DNA of 63,887 nucleotides from Gloeocapsa sp. UFS-A4-WI-NPMV-4B04 (GCA_019359535.1 JAHHHE010000005.1:1-63887), one strand, 5' to 3'. Positions 1-8,500 are shown, counted from the stretch's first letter. Notes: a model not told the origin generated them from the sequence alone. Numbers and translations: made by a program.

Positions 1-168
1 TGATTATAAAGACGGGAGGTTTTCATCAGTGAACTGTTCAAGTGTGGTAACTTTCACAGTAAGCCAGAAATGCCCTCATACCGAGGGTTTAGCCTCCCTT
101 CAATCCCAGTTTTGTCAGTCAACCAGGTGCGCTGGTGTTTGCTAACTATATTTGTTTTGAAAGCCTCT

Positions 169-609
169 ATGTTCTCCCTGTTGACTTCAAGTAAAAAGCT
201 CGTACCGATTTTATGCTTGGCGTTACTTGTCAGCCCAGGCTATGCCCATGAAGTTCGGGTATCAGACGATGTTGGTGCTACCCTCCACATCCAACCAAAC
301 GATAATCCGCGAGCAGGAGAACCCGGTCTAGCTTGGTTTGCACTCACTCGTAAGGGAGGGCGAATCATTCCCCTGTCGCAGTGTAACTGCAAGCTAGCTG
401 TCTACGCTAAACCCCGCTCTCCAGGCTCACCAGCGCTGCTGAAGCCAGCTTTAAAAACGGTGTCATATCAGAGGTATCAGGCAATTCCAGGAGCTAATAT
501 CGCCTTTCCCAAAGTCGGAAATTATGAGCTGGAGTTAAGTGGCACTCCCAAAGCTGGAGCGAGTTTTAAGCCGTTCAAGTTGATATATACAGTTGCAGTG
601 CCGCGTTGA
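169..609 (+). CDS. Secreted periplasmic protein of unknown family, mature N-terminus His-Glu
   Basis: The frame is open from 70, but the ATG at 169 starts a clean signal peptide (Lys-Lys, then a VPILCLALLV core, cleavage after GYA), so I place the start there. The mature protein, about 120 residues, would begin HEVRVSDDVG. It looks all-beta and has a CNC cysteine pair (SQCNCKLAVYAKP). A secreted protein with an N-terminal His resembles CopC-like copper proteins in general layout, but I see no definite family match and this is inference. The next gene starts 107 bp downstream and encodes a second secreted protein whose mature form also starts His-Glu. The two probably form one unit, perhaps with the ferric-reductase-like membrane gene that follows. 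Confidence 0.7.
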   Translation: MFSLLTSSKKLVPILCLALLVSPGYAHEVRVSDDVGATLHIQPNDNPRAGEPGLAWFALTRKGGRIIPLSQCNCKLAVYAKPRSPGSPALLKPALKTVSYQRYQAIPGANIAFPKVGNYELELSGTPKAGASFKPFKLIYTVAVPR

Positions 610-715
610 AGCAAGACGGAGTAATCAAGCGCTAGACCAATTGACCACCTTTGTTGAAATCACAGACTTTTGTAGTTTTAGTTCTGCTCACAATTCTTTT
701 ACTGGACACTCAATC

Positions 716-1372
716 ATGAAATTTACGAAGTACATAACTGCTACAGCTCTTTTACTAGTTAGTGCTAGTCCAAGCCTTGCACATGAAATGCGTCACATTG
801 GAGGGGCTAACGGCGACGGCAAGGGAGCAAACGCATTCATGTTCCATGTGGGATTCAGTGTCGAGCCTGCCTACGAAGATGTGGTAAACGCAATAGACAT
901 CAATCTTTCGTTCCACCCTGATGAAGCCCATAGTGATGCACTTACCGAGCCTGTAGATACGGAAAAGGGAGACGTTGTTTTTATTAAAGAGGCAGAGGTA
1001 CTATTGCTTGAGTCGGAGGCGCGACCAGCTCGCGTACTTCAAAGAACACTTCTCCCAGTACCAAGAGATGAGAAGGGAAATATCCAAAAAAAATTCGGTA
1101 CAGAGAACAAGTACCTCGTTCACTTCCGCCCGACAGTTGACGGCACTTATGGATTTCGTCTTAAGGGCTATGCTCAACACAAGGGGCGTACTGTTGGCTT
1201 CGAGGAGACCTTCATCTGCGGAGCCGGAACTAAAGACATAGACCTTACTACAGGACTTCCCATAACTAAGTTTGGCTGCGTCACAGATGCTGTGCCGTTT
1301 CCAGGACCCAGTTCACTCACGCAAGAAGATGTACGTGGCTACCGAGACAACGACCGTGTTCCCGCACCCTAA
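716..1372 (+). CDS. Secreted protein of unknown function, mature N-terminus His-Glu-Met
   Basis: The frame is open from 593, overlapping the previous gene, but the ATG at 716 begins a classical signal peptide (MKFTKY, then a TALLLVSAS core, SLA cleavage site). That choice gives 218 residues. The mature protein would start HEMRHIGGANGDGKGANAF. It contains further His residues, a domain that reads as beta-rich (KYLVHFRPTVDGTYGFRLKGYAQHKG) and two late cysteines (FICGAG, FGCVTD). I do not recognise the family. The His-rich N-terminus and the neighbouring secreted HE protein suggest metal binding in the periplasm, which is inference. A 233-bp gap separates it from the downstream membrane gene, so co-transcription is uncertain. 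Confidence 0.65.
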   Translation: MKFTKYITATALLLVSASPSLAHEMRHIGGANGDGKGANAFMFHVGFSVEPAYEDVVNAIDINLSFHPDEAHSDALTEPVDTEKGDVVFIKEAEVLLLESEARPARVLQRTLLPVPRDEKGNIQKKFGTENKYLVHFRPTVDGTYGFRLKGYAQHKGRTVGFEETFICGAGTKDIDLTTGLPITKFGCVTDAVPFPGPSSLTQEDVRGYRDNDRVPAP

Positions 1373-1605
1373 ATAGGTTCAAAAGTACCGTAGCGGAGGT
1401 ATTACTAGCCACCAAGCGCACCTTCGCTACTTCTGCTGTGTAGAGAGTCTTAGAAAAATTTATTAGTCTTCATAGGTGTGTACACAATGTTGATTGCTGT
1501 CCCAATTAATCAGAGAAAAATTGAGAACTTGCTTGGATAAACCACAGGCGAATATTAGGCTATATTTAAGCTTTTGGTTAACTTAGACAAAACTAGAGAG
1601 TTACT

Positions 1606-2193
1606 ATGCCTAAACAAGCTTTAATTCGCAAACAAGTACCCGTCTTCGTATTACTATTACTGATAGGTTACATTATCAGCCTTCTTGTTTTTTCTCTTTT
1701 CAAACCAGCCCCACTTGCTAATATTCTGGGCTTTGTATCATTACTTCTTTATACTGTTACGTTAATTCCCAGTATATTAAAGACAGTTTTTCCAGTTACT
1801 AAAAGGAACAAGATTTTACGTTGGCTATTTAACAATCGTCGCTACTTGGGTGTCGCTGCTTTTAGTTTTGGTTTGAGTCATGGAGTTTTGTTAATCTTAG
1901 AAAGAAACTTATCTTTATCAAATTTACAGACATATGTCAAACATTTTCATGGTATATCAATATTATTTATTCTCACTGTTTTATCATTTACATCTAATGA
2001 TTGGAGTGTAAAGAAGTTAAAATCAAATTGGAAAAAACTGCATAATTCAACTTATCTATTAATTTTCTTATTGGTATGGCATATTTTAGCAAGCATGGCT
2101 AAACACTGGAGCTACCTTACACCATTCGGTGTTTTAATAATAGTAACTACCAGTATTTTCCTTATTAAAAGAAAATGGATTGAGCAAATTTAA
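1606..2193 (+). CDS. Ferric-reductase-like (MsrQ-type) transmembrane haem protein
   Basis: The protein has 195 aa with about five or six hydrophobic segments (roughly residues 12-32, 38-62, 81-98, 115-130, 147-165, 170-188). Histidines sit where this superfamily binds b-type haem: His92 in SHG, His113/His115 in KHFHG, His146 in KLHNSTY and His159 in WHI. The RRYLGVAAF and W..LH..TY motifs resemble MsrQ and the ferric-reductase-like transmembrane domain. There is no FAD/NAD domain, so it would pass electrons across the membrane to or from a partner. No msrP-like partner is visible. The two upstream secreted His-start proteins are possible substrates or metal carriers (inference). A terminal Lys/Arg-rich tail ends the protein. 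Confidence 0.7.
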   Translation: MPKQALIRKQVPVFVLLLLIGYIISLLVFSLFKPAPLANILGFVSLLLYTVTLIPSILKTVFPVTKRNKILRWLFNNRRYLGVAAFSFGLSHGVLLILERNLSLSNLQTYVKHFHGISILFILTVLSFTSNDWSVKKLKSNWKKLHNSTYLLIFLLVWHILASMAKHWSYLTPFGVLIIVTTSIFLIKRKWIEQI

Positions 2194-2420
2194 TTAAAGC
2201 ACAAACAAGAAATTAGTCATTAAAATACATAAAAACAAGTTGAAGAAATTTAGAATCTAAAAAGATAAAATTATACAAAGATGATTTTTTGTATAGTATT
2301 AAAGCAAGATAAATTTTCCTGTCGTTGTAAATGCAGAAAGCAAAAAGAAATTATCATTCTGCTCGGCGCGAAAAACGAATGAAAAATATACATCATGTGA
2401 ATCAGCAACACTGAACTGTA
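2194..2420. other. AT-rich spacer, no gene seen
   Basis: This short AT-rich stretch between the ferric-reductase-like gene and the right end of a decayed IS200/IS605-type element has no convincing reading frame, promoter or hairpin. Confidence 0.5.
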
Positions 2421-2954
2421 TTGACACTCCCTGTACTTTTAAGCCTAGAGATTCTTCTTTCTACGAGACGACTTGCTCTAACAGGATTTCTCCAGCACGG
2501 TTTTTTGCGGGGGAAGGATTCCTTTGCAAAGAAACCTCAAGAGTAGAGGTCATTTCTTCAGAAGCGTTGCTTGCGCGGCAGTCTGGCGGAAGAATCAATC
2601 TCCCGCCATCTGCCTTGTCTAGCGCAAAAGTTCCCGTATGCCCTACCTCATTTCTTGCACCTCGCTTTGGAATATCTGTTTAGTAAACACTTTCGTTCCA
2701 CGTGCAAGCCTCAACTTTCGGGACTCAAAGATCCAAAGATGAGGTTCTGATAAGGTGCAAGATGTCAGCTAAAGGCAATTTAACTAGAACGCTAACCTCG
2801 TATGAATTTGGGCTTGGTGCAAGATGTGAGCTACGGTACTTATTCCTTTAGTTAAAATATTCACTGCGGCGTTTTCATCTCGATTTAATGAAGCACCACA
2901 TTGACAAACATGAGTACAAGTAGATAGCGACTTTAAATCTGCTATCAGCTTTCA
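2421..2954 (-). mobile_element. Decayed IS200/IS605 (IS1341-type) element remnant with right end
   Basis: On the minus strand a fragment of tnpB is followed by about 330 bp of non-coding sequence, ending in GAATCTCTAGG...GGGAGTGTCAA at 2454-2421. That terminus closely matches the right end of the intact tnpB element at 14751-14783 (GAATCCCTGTACC...GGGAGTATGTCAA). The non-coding part is where the guide RNA (omega/reRNA) of such elements lies. The left part of the element, including most of tnpB, is missing. Confidence 0.7.
2784..2951 (-). pseudogene. tnpB: TnpB C-terminal fragment (zinc ribbon and last RuvC motif)
   Basis: Translating the minus strand gives ADLKSLSTCTHVCQCG followed by ASLNRDENAAVNILTKG and a stop at 2784-2786. 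These are the zinc-ribbon Cys pair and the final catalytic Asp motif (NRDxNAAxNIL) typical of TnpB nucleases. An in-frame stop at 2952-2954 and the absence of everything upstream show that only the last 55 or so codons remain. In this stretch only one CxC pair is obvious where TnpB normally has two CxxC pairs. Confidence 0.75.
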
Positions 2955-3030
2955 TCCCTGCTTAAAAAGACGCTTTTTTTCAGCATCTTTCTTATAAAGT
3001 TAGTTCAGGTGTAGCTTGTGGAGTCTCTTG

Positions 3031-4770
3031 ATGCGTATTTTCTACAGATGCAAACAATTGTCGCTAGTAGTATTTCATCTGTGTTCTATCTCACTAATTG
3101 CATCTGCGGAACCAACGTTAGCCGCCTTTGTGCAGCCACTCCGTAGCAAACGAGCAATGGTTGTTTCAGCGCATCCCTTAGCAAGCCAAGCGGGACTGGA
3201 AATGTTGCGCAAGGGAGGTAACGCAGTAGATGCAGCTGTAGCGACAACATTTGCTATTTCAGTAGTAGAACCCTTGTCAGCTGGAATTGGTGGTGGTGGT
3301 TTTTTACTACTACATCAAGCTGGCACAAAGGAAATGAAGGCGCTGGACTTTCGCGAACGTGCGCCCTTAAAAGCTACGCGGAATATGTATTTAGATGCTC
3401 AAGGCAAGGTACGTCCAAATGCGAGTGTTGATGGTTATTTGTCAGTAGCAGTACCTGGTACAGTTGCAGGACTTGAGCAAGTGCATCGCCAGTATGGAAA
3501 GTTGCCTTGGGCTACCTTAGTTGCACCCGCTATTCGTTATGCCCAAAATGGTTTTATTGTCTCAGAGCTATTTGTTACGGCATCTAAGATCCGAAAAGCA
3601 GCAATTTTGAGTAATCCGGGTGCGCGTCAAGTGTTTACGCACAATGGCGTAATGTATCAGCCGGGCGATCGCCTCATCCAAAAAGATTTAGCACAAACTT
3701 TACAAACTATTGCCAAGAACCCCCAAAGTTTTTACACCGGAAATATTGCCCGTGCGATCGCCTCTGACATGGCAAAAAATGGTGGCTTAATTACGCTGCA
3801 AGACTTGAAATCATATAAACCTATTTGGCGTACTCCGATTTGTGGCAATTTCCGTTCCGCGCGCATTTGTTCAATGCCGCCGCCGTCTTCTGGGGGTGTC
3901 CACTTATTGCAGATTTTAAATATTATTGGTGACACCGATCTCAAATCTCTAGGATGGCATCACCCAGACGCGCTGCATTTAATGATAGAAGCAATGAAGA
4001 TCGCTTATGCCGATCGCTCTGAACATTTAGGCGATCCTGATTTCGTCAAAGTGTCAGTTGAGCAACTTACAAGCCGCACCTATGCTGCCAAAAGGCGACA
4101 AGAAATCCGCATGGATAAGGCACGTCCATCAAAACTGGTAAAACCCGTAGCCAAAGAAACGCTACAGCGCTATACCAAAGCGAACGAATCGCCCGATACC
4201 AGCCATCTTACAGTTGTTGACGGACAGCGTAATGCTGTTAGCTTGACATTTACTGTTAATTACGGCTTTGGTTCTGGTGTTGTCACGCCTGGAACTGGTA
4301 TTTTGTTAAATGACGAGATGGACGACTTTGCTGCTGCTCCTGGTGTTCCTAATGCCTATGAGCTTGTAGGTGGAGATGCAAATGCGATCGCACCCCGCAA
4401 AACACCCTTATCCAGCATGACACCGACAATTGTTACCCAAAATAACAACCTCCGCATGGCAGTTGGCGCTCCGGGTGGTAGTACCATTATTACAACAGTC
4501 CTGCAAATCATCCTCAATGTGCTGGAATACAACATGGATGCTGGAGCTGCTGTTTCTGCTGCACGTATCCATCACCAATGGCTACCCGACGAATTAAGGG
4601 TAGAACCATTTGGCTTGGATGTTGCTACTATTGCTCAACTTCGCCGTCGCGGACACAAAATTACTGAGCGATCGCCTTGGGGAAATGCTAATGCGATCGT
4701 CGTCACACCAGACGGCAACCTAGAAGGTGCAGCTGATCCACGCGGCGAAGGTTCCCCTAGCGGGTTCTAG
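3031..4770 (+). CDS. ggt: Gamma-glutamyltransferase (periplasmic, autoprocessed)
   Basis: The enzyme transfers or hydrolyses the gamma-glutamyl group of glutathione and related peptides in the periplasm. The frame extends to a TTG at 3016, but the ATG at 3031 gives a normal signal peptide (MRIFYRCK, then LSLVVFHLCSISLIASA), so I use it; length 579 aa is normal for the family. Family motifs are the N-terminal block GGNAVDAAVATTF, the PPPSSGGVHLLQIL segment, and the self-cleavage site DTSHLTVVDGQ whose Thr (codon at 4198-4200) becomes the N-terminal nucleophile of the small subunit. The substrate-binding GGSTIIT block also follows. It is read alone; the upstream region holds IS debris, and the next gene is convergent. 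Confidence 0.93.
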   Translation: MRIFYRCKQLSLVVFHLCSISLIASAEPTLAAFVQPLRSKRAMVVSAHPLASQAGLEMLRKGGNAVDAAVATTFAISVVEPLSAGIGGGGFLLLHQAGTKEMKALDFRERAPLKATRNMYLDAQGKVRPNASVDGYLSVAVPGTVAGLEQVHRQYGKLPWATLVAPAIRYAQNGFIVSELFVTASKIRKAAILSNPGARQVFTHNGVMYQPGDRLIQKDLAQTLQTIAKNPQSFYTGNIARAIASDMAKNGGLITLQDLKSYKPIWRTPICGNFRSARICSMPPPSSGGVHLLQILNIIGDTDLKSLGWHHPDALHLMIEAMKIAYADRSEHLGDPDFVKVSVEQLTSRTYAAKRRQEIRMDKARPSKLVKPVAKETLQRYTKANESPDTSHLTVVDGQRNAVSLTFTVNYGFGSGVVTPGTGILLNDEMDDFAAAPGVPNAYELVGGDANAIAPRKTPLSSMTPTIVTQNNNLRMAVGAPGGSTIITTVLQIILNVLEYNMDAGAAVSAARIHHQWLPDELRVEPFGLDVATIAQLRRRGHKITERSPWGNANAIVVTPDGNLEGAADPRGEGSPSGF

Positions 4771-4845
4771 ATTAGAAGTGAAGAAGTGGGAAAATAATCG
4801 AACACTACTTACTACCCTTTCGGAGCTTGTCAGCAAAAACAACTT

Positions 4846-5100
4846 TTAATGTACCTGCACTGCTGTATCAATAATTGCAAACTCCTGGGCGCGGGCGCTA
4901 GGTACTAAAGTCCAGCCTGCTTTCATTAGCTTCTGATAAGTTGCCCAACCCTTGGAACCTCCAGGAACACGATAGTCTGGTACAGCAAATTGCCTAAAAG
5001 CTGTATAAGGTCGCCAAGGTTGGTTCGGTGCGGGCTGCAAGTGCAAAATCTTTTCTCCATCTGCACCGAATGAAGATAACCAACACATTTGTCCACGCAT
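4846..5100 (-). CDS. Small conserved cyanobacterial protein, unknown function
   Basis: This gene codes 84 aa starting MRGQMCWLSSFGADGEK. The frame is open to 5121, but a strong ribosome binding site (GAGGAG about 8 nt before the ATG at 5098-5100) fixes the shorter start. The protein is soluble, with no signal or membrane segment, and has a compact aromatic-rich core (WRPYTAFRQFAVPDYRVPGGSKGW, then a short helix KLMKAGWTLV). I do not recognise a family with a known function. It lies convergent to ggt and 187 bp downstream of the DUF1802 gene on the same strand. Confidence 0.6.
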   Translation of the reverse strand: MRGQMCWLSSFGADGEKILHLQPAPNQPWRPYTAFRQFAVPDYRVPGGSKGWATYQKLMKAGWTLVPSARAQEFAIIDTAVQVH

Positions 5101-5286
5101 AAGAAAACTCCTCACATTCAAATAACAGGGGTTAATTGCTGTTAATTTCCTATGAAAATTTAGATTAACTAGGAATTAATACCCATGCTAACCACGATTT
5201 GAAAATTGTGTGTATTAACCGTTACAAATCTTGCTTTTTTTGCCAAAATCTGTATATCTATTTTTTAAGCCTGGTAGCCAAGACTC

Positions 5287-5877
5287 TTAAATAGAAGGAG
5301 CATAGCTATTGTTGCCGATAATGCCGCGAATTTCAGCTACTAGACGAGTGTAGGCAGCATCACTCAAAACCGGAAGCGCATCAGTAATAGAAATAAATCC
5401 AGCCAAATCAATCCATGACTTACAACCGCCATATTCTGAACGATAGGGAATAATTTGGGCTTGAGCTAGTTTATAAGTCCGCAGTAGAAGAATATAAAGC
5501 GGCTGTTTTGGCTTCCATTTGAGGCGATCGCGAATAAATTGCTCGTTCCAAACATGAAACGGTAGCAACGCTTGAACAACGGTTGCCTCAGTCACTGGCA
5601 ATATATCCGTAACAGAAGCCCAGCTACCAATCCGCACTGTTTCTGGATGCCACCCGGATGCTACTGGCTGTACGAGGCTTGCGTAATCTGGTTTAAGGAG
5701 GCTAGGTTGTTGATGTTCGTAGGTGGGATAAAGCAAAGTGCGATCGTGAGCAACCGTAAAACGCCCATTTTGTTCGTGAATGCCGCCTTTACGGAGCAAC
5801 ATAATCATTTTGCCTTGTTCTAAAGCATCTATGGCAACAGCCCATTCTTTAAACGCATGATTAGTGTTTAATTGCAT
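5287..5877 (-). CDS. DUF1802 family protein
   Basis: A 196-aa soluble protein with the features of the cyanobacterial DUF1802 family: an N-terminal block FKEWAVAIDALEQGKMIMLLRKGGI, then FLLYPTYEHQ-like sequence (TLLYPTYEHQQPSLLKP), then an HVWNEQFIRDRLKWKPKQPLYILLLRTY segment and a C-terminal YGGCKSWIDL...ISITDALPVLSD block. The function of the family is unknown. The start ATG at 5877 is the only good one. An unusual nested inverted repeat lies 34-87 bp upstream, in the likely leader. Confidence 0.85.
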   Translation of the reverse strand: MQLNTNHAFKEWAVAIDALEQGKMIMLLRKGGIHEQNGRFTVAHDRTLLYPTYEHQQPSLLKPDYASLVQPVASGWHPETVRIGSWASVTDILPVTEATVVQALLPFHVWNEQFIRDRLKWKPKQPLYILLLRTYKLAQAQIIPYRSEYGGCKSWIDLAGFISITDALPVLSDAAYTRLVAEIRGIIGNNSYAPSI

Positions 5878-5910
5878 AGCTACATCTCAGAAAATAAGCC
5901 ACATTTAAAC

Positions 5911-5964
5911 CAACAAAATTAGGTGGAGACGGCATTTCCTTCTCCACCAATTCACATTTTGTTG
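5911..5964. promoter_or_regulatory. Nested inverted repeat in leader of the DUF1802 gene
   Basis: Two nested perfect arms are present. The outer arms are CAACAAAA (5911-5918) and TTTTGTTG (5957-5964); the inner arms are GGTGGAGA (5922-5929) and TCTCCACC (5941-5948). It lies upstream of the minus-strand start at 5877, so it could fold in the leader RNA, act as an operator, or end transcription arriving from elsewhere. No T-run follows on the minus strand. Confidence 0.45.
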
Positions 5965-6117
5965 ACGCATTGCAGACGGCAACAAAAACTCAGGATAGTA
6001 ACAGGCACTAGACTCAAATTAGCGTAATTACAACAGAGTTGTTCCTCTATTTTATCTTGCCTTTTTTCTGGCTTCTACCTAAGTTTCACCAAAAGTAGAT
6101 TTATACTTTAAACTAAC

Positions 6118-6267
6118 TTACCACTCGGCTCGGCGTTGGTTAAAAGGTTCTCCAGCAAAAGGTTGGATGCCAATGGCAGGATACGCATCATCAGTAGGTC
6201 CAAAAATTCGCGCTACGGCTCCGGAAATATAGCTAGTAATACTATCAAGCATTTTGTAAATACCCAT
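6118..6267 (-). CDS. 49-aa small conserved-looking protein
   Basis: A short minus-strand frame starts at the ATG 6265-6267, preceded by AAGGAAG about 8 nt upstream, and ends with TAA at 6118-6120. The protein begins MGIYKMLDSITSYISG and continues AVARIFGPTDDAYPAIG, then IQPFAGEPFNQRRAEW. It has an amphipathic N-terminal helix and a Pro/Gly-rich tail. I believe this type of short protein (ARIFGP..DxYP..G.QPF.GEPF) occurs in other cyanobacteria, but I know no function. Its ribosome binding site, normal codon use and clean ends argue that it is a real gene. Confidence 0.6.
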   Translation of the reverse strand: MGIYKMLDSITSYISGAVARIFGPTDDAYPAIGIQPFAGEPFNQRRAEW

Positions 6268-6665
6268 ATAACTACTTCCTTGCTCGTTTAGGTGAGCGCT
6301 ATGATCGAGATGTATGCAGTTTAATTCGACTCTGCTTTAATTATGATTAACTTTTAATCATTTGATCATATTTGCAATACTTGTTTGATTATGTTTGCAA
6401 TACTTTAGCTTTGGTCTGCTTTTAAATCAGAAACTATAAAGTTTTGTTTAATTACTATTAGTTTTAAACTTTGTTTTCTTTGAGCAATTCTTAAGATTAG
6501 TAGCGGCTCCGTATTTTGGCGTTCTCAGCCGAGCTTTTGAGCTAATCAGCTTTTTGCTAAAGTTTGCTAATCCAACACTGAATTTTATAGATATTACTAT
6601 TAATAAAATTTTACAAAGCCTTTTGAAAAGCTATAACTAGCAAAAAATAGCGCTCAATTACTCAA
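6268..6665. other. AT-rich spacer, no gene seen
   Basis: About 400 bp between the divergent 49-aa gene and pncB. The sequence is AT-rich with repeated TTTGATTATGTTTGCAATACTT-type motifs near 6360-6410 (two imperfect copies of TTTGATYATRTTTGCAATACTT). No reading frame or RNA is recognised. Confidence 0.5.
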
Positions 6666-6721
6666 TTGTATGAAGCGATACAAAAATACATTGACATATT
6701 TATGGTAATTTTCACTATAAT
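6666..6721 (+). promoter_or_regulatory. Probable pncB promoter with an 18-bp palindrome
   Basis: A sigma70-like promoter is visible, with TTGACA at 6691-6696 and TATAAT at 6716-6721 spaced by 19 bp, 27 bp before the pncB start codon. Immediately upstream is the inverted repeat TTGTAT-GAAGCG-ATACAA (6666-6683). Its position beside the -35 element suits a regulator site. NrtR, encoded 2.4 kb downstream, is the obvious candidate, but that link is inference. Confidence 0.5.
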
Positions 6722-6748
6722 TAAGGAAACAAGCTCAAAAGCTGTGTG

Positions 6749-8137
6749 ATGACAACTTACCCTGACTTGTGCCTGCACAATAAAAATCTTCAGCAGGAAA
6801 GCGTAGCAAATTCAGAACTCACGCTTACCCCTAATGATTACAGCCTGTTGACCGATCTTTACCAGCTAACGATGGCAGCTTGCTATACGGGCGTTGGTTT
6901 AGAGCAAAAACAAGCAAGCTTTGAGCTATTTGTGCGTCGATTGCCAACTAACTTTGGCTATTTGATTGCAATGGGGCTGGCGCAGGCATTGGAATATTTA
7001 GAAAAGTTGCGTTTTAGTTCAAATCAGATAGCTGCTTTACAAGCTACTGGAATTTTTGCAAACGCTCCTGATCAATTTTGGTCACTATTAGCCCAAGCCA
7101 AGTTTACAGGCGATGTTTGGGCAGTACCAGAGGGAACAGCGATATTTGCTCACGAACCCCTACTGCGGATAGAAGCACCGCTTTGGCAAGCACAGCTAGT
7201 AGAAACTTATTTACTAAATACGCTCAACTACCAAACTTTAGTTGCAACACGGGCGGCTCGAATTCGAGATGTAGCGGGGCCTGTGGCAACGCTACTAGAA
7301 TTTGGCACACGACGGGCATTTAGTCCGCAAGCGTCTTTATGGGCGGCACGGGCGGCGCTGGCAGCTGGAATGGATGCAACGTCTAATGTGTTGGCAGCAT
7401 TACAGTTGAATCAGAAACCGAATGGTACGATGGCTCATGCTTTAGTGATGGCTTTGAGTGCAATTCAAGGTAGCGAGGAGCAAGCTTTTACTGCTTTCCA
7501 CCGCTACTTTCCAGGTGCGCCGTTATTGATTGATACGTATGATCCGATCGCTGCTGCCAAAATGTTATCAGAACGAGTGCGATCGGGGGAAATGGAATTA
7601 ACTGGAGTCCGGCTAGATTCGGGTGATTTAGTTGAATTATCTCAGCAAGTGCGATCGCTACTTCCAGGCGTGTCTATTTTTGCCAGTGGTGATTTGGATG
7701 AGTGGGAAATTGCCAAACTTAAGGACTCTGGCGCTTGCATTGATGGCTATGGATTAGGGACACGATTAGTTACAGGAACGCCTGTAAATGGAGTATATAA
7801 ACTCGTTGAAATTGATCACATTCCCGTAATGAAAAAGTCGACTGGAAAAAAGACTTATCCTGGCCGTAAGCAGATTTTTCGCTTCTGTGCAAATGGTCAA
7901 GCTAAAACAGATCAATTGGGATTAATAACAGAAAACCCAGGAGGACAACCGTTGTTACAACTAATGGTTAAGCAAGGTCAACGAGTACAACAACCAGAAA
8001 CTTTGGCAGAAATTCAAAAGCGTACTGCTATCTCAGTTGCTAGTCTGCCAGATGAGACGCGGCGTTTAGATAATCCAGTGTCGCTGTCAGTAAAAATATC
8101 TGATGCATTGCAGGAACTTACACGACAAATAGAGTGA
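6749..8137 (+). CDS. pncB: Nicotinate phosphoribosyltransferase
   Basis: The enzyme makes nicotinate mononucleotide from nicotinate and PRPP, the first step of NAD salvage. The 462-aa protein (GTG at 6746 is an alternative start one codon earlier) shows the family landmarks: LLTDLYQLTMAACY near the N-terminus, LLEFGTRRAFSPQASLWAAR, DTYDP, VRLDSGDL and DGYGLGTRLVTG. Length suits the cyanobacterial and Gram-positive type of enzyme. It has its own promoter. nadD follows after a 437-bp repeat-filled spacer, so this gene and the nadD-nrtR-pchB-like-nadE run cover nicotinate to NAD. Confidence 0.93.
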   Translation: MTTYPDLCLHNKNLQQESVANSELTLTPNDYSLLTDLYQLTMAACYTGVGLEQKQASFELFVRRLPTNFGYLIAMGLAQALEYLEKLRFSSNQIAALQATGIFANAPDQFWSLLAQAKFTGDVWAVPEGTAIFAHEPLLRIEAPLWQAQLVETYLLNTLNYQTLVATRAARIRDVAGPVATLLEFGTRRAFSPQASLWAARAALAAGMDATSNVLAALQLNQKPNGTMAHALVMALSAIQGSEEQAFTAFHRYFPGAPLLIDTYDPIAAAKMLSERVRSGEMELTGVRLDSGDLVELSQQVRSLLPGVSIFASGDLDEWEIAKLKDSGACIDGYGLGTRLVTGTPVNGVYKLVEIDHIPVMKKSTGKKTYPGRKQIFRFCANGQAKTDQLGLITENPGGQPLLQLMVKQGQRVQQPETLAEIQKRTAISVASLPDETRRLDNPVSLSVKISDALQELTRQIE

Positions 8138-8143
8138 GTAGTG

Positions 8144-8406
8144 AGTAGTGAGTAGTGGGAAGAGCAATTTATTTCATTTCTACTCACGCTTCACGCTTCA
8201 CTACTCACTTTCTTCTTAAGTAGTGAGTAGTGGGAAGAGCAATTTATTTCATTTCTACTCACGCTTCACGCTTCACTACTCACTTTCTTCTTAAGTAGTG
8301 AGTAGTGGGAAGAGCAATTTATTTCATTTCTACTCACGCTTCACGCTTCACTACTCACTTTCTTCTTAAGTAGTGAGTAGTGGGAAGAGCAATTTATTTC
8401 ATTTCT
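8144..8406. repeat. 75-bp tandem repeat, about 3.5 copies
   Basis: A unit beginning AGTAGTGAGTAGTGGGAAG recurs at 8144, 8219, 8294 and 8369 with an exact 75-bp period; the last copy is cut after about 38 bp. Copies look almost identical. Each unit carries GTGAGTAGTG and its reverse complement CACTACTCAC, so every copy can fold into a hairpin. A further partial copy lies at about 8454-8491, and the CTTCACTACTCACTTTT core reappears at 61770-61790. Confidence 0.9.
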
Positions 8407-8500
8407 GCCTTCTCTTTTAACTTGTAACTTTTGACTTAAAAAAACTGAACAGAATGAATTTATTTCATTTCTACTCACTCTTCACTACTCAGCGAAGCCC

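Noticed and set aside
8144..8406. CRISPR array
   Set aside because: The 75-bp units follow each other without spacers and no cas gene is near.
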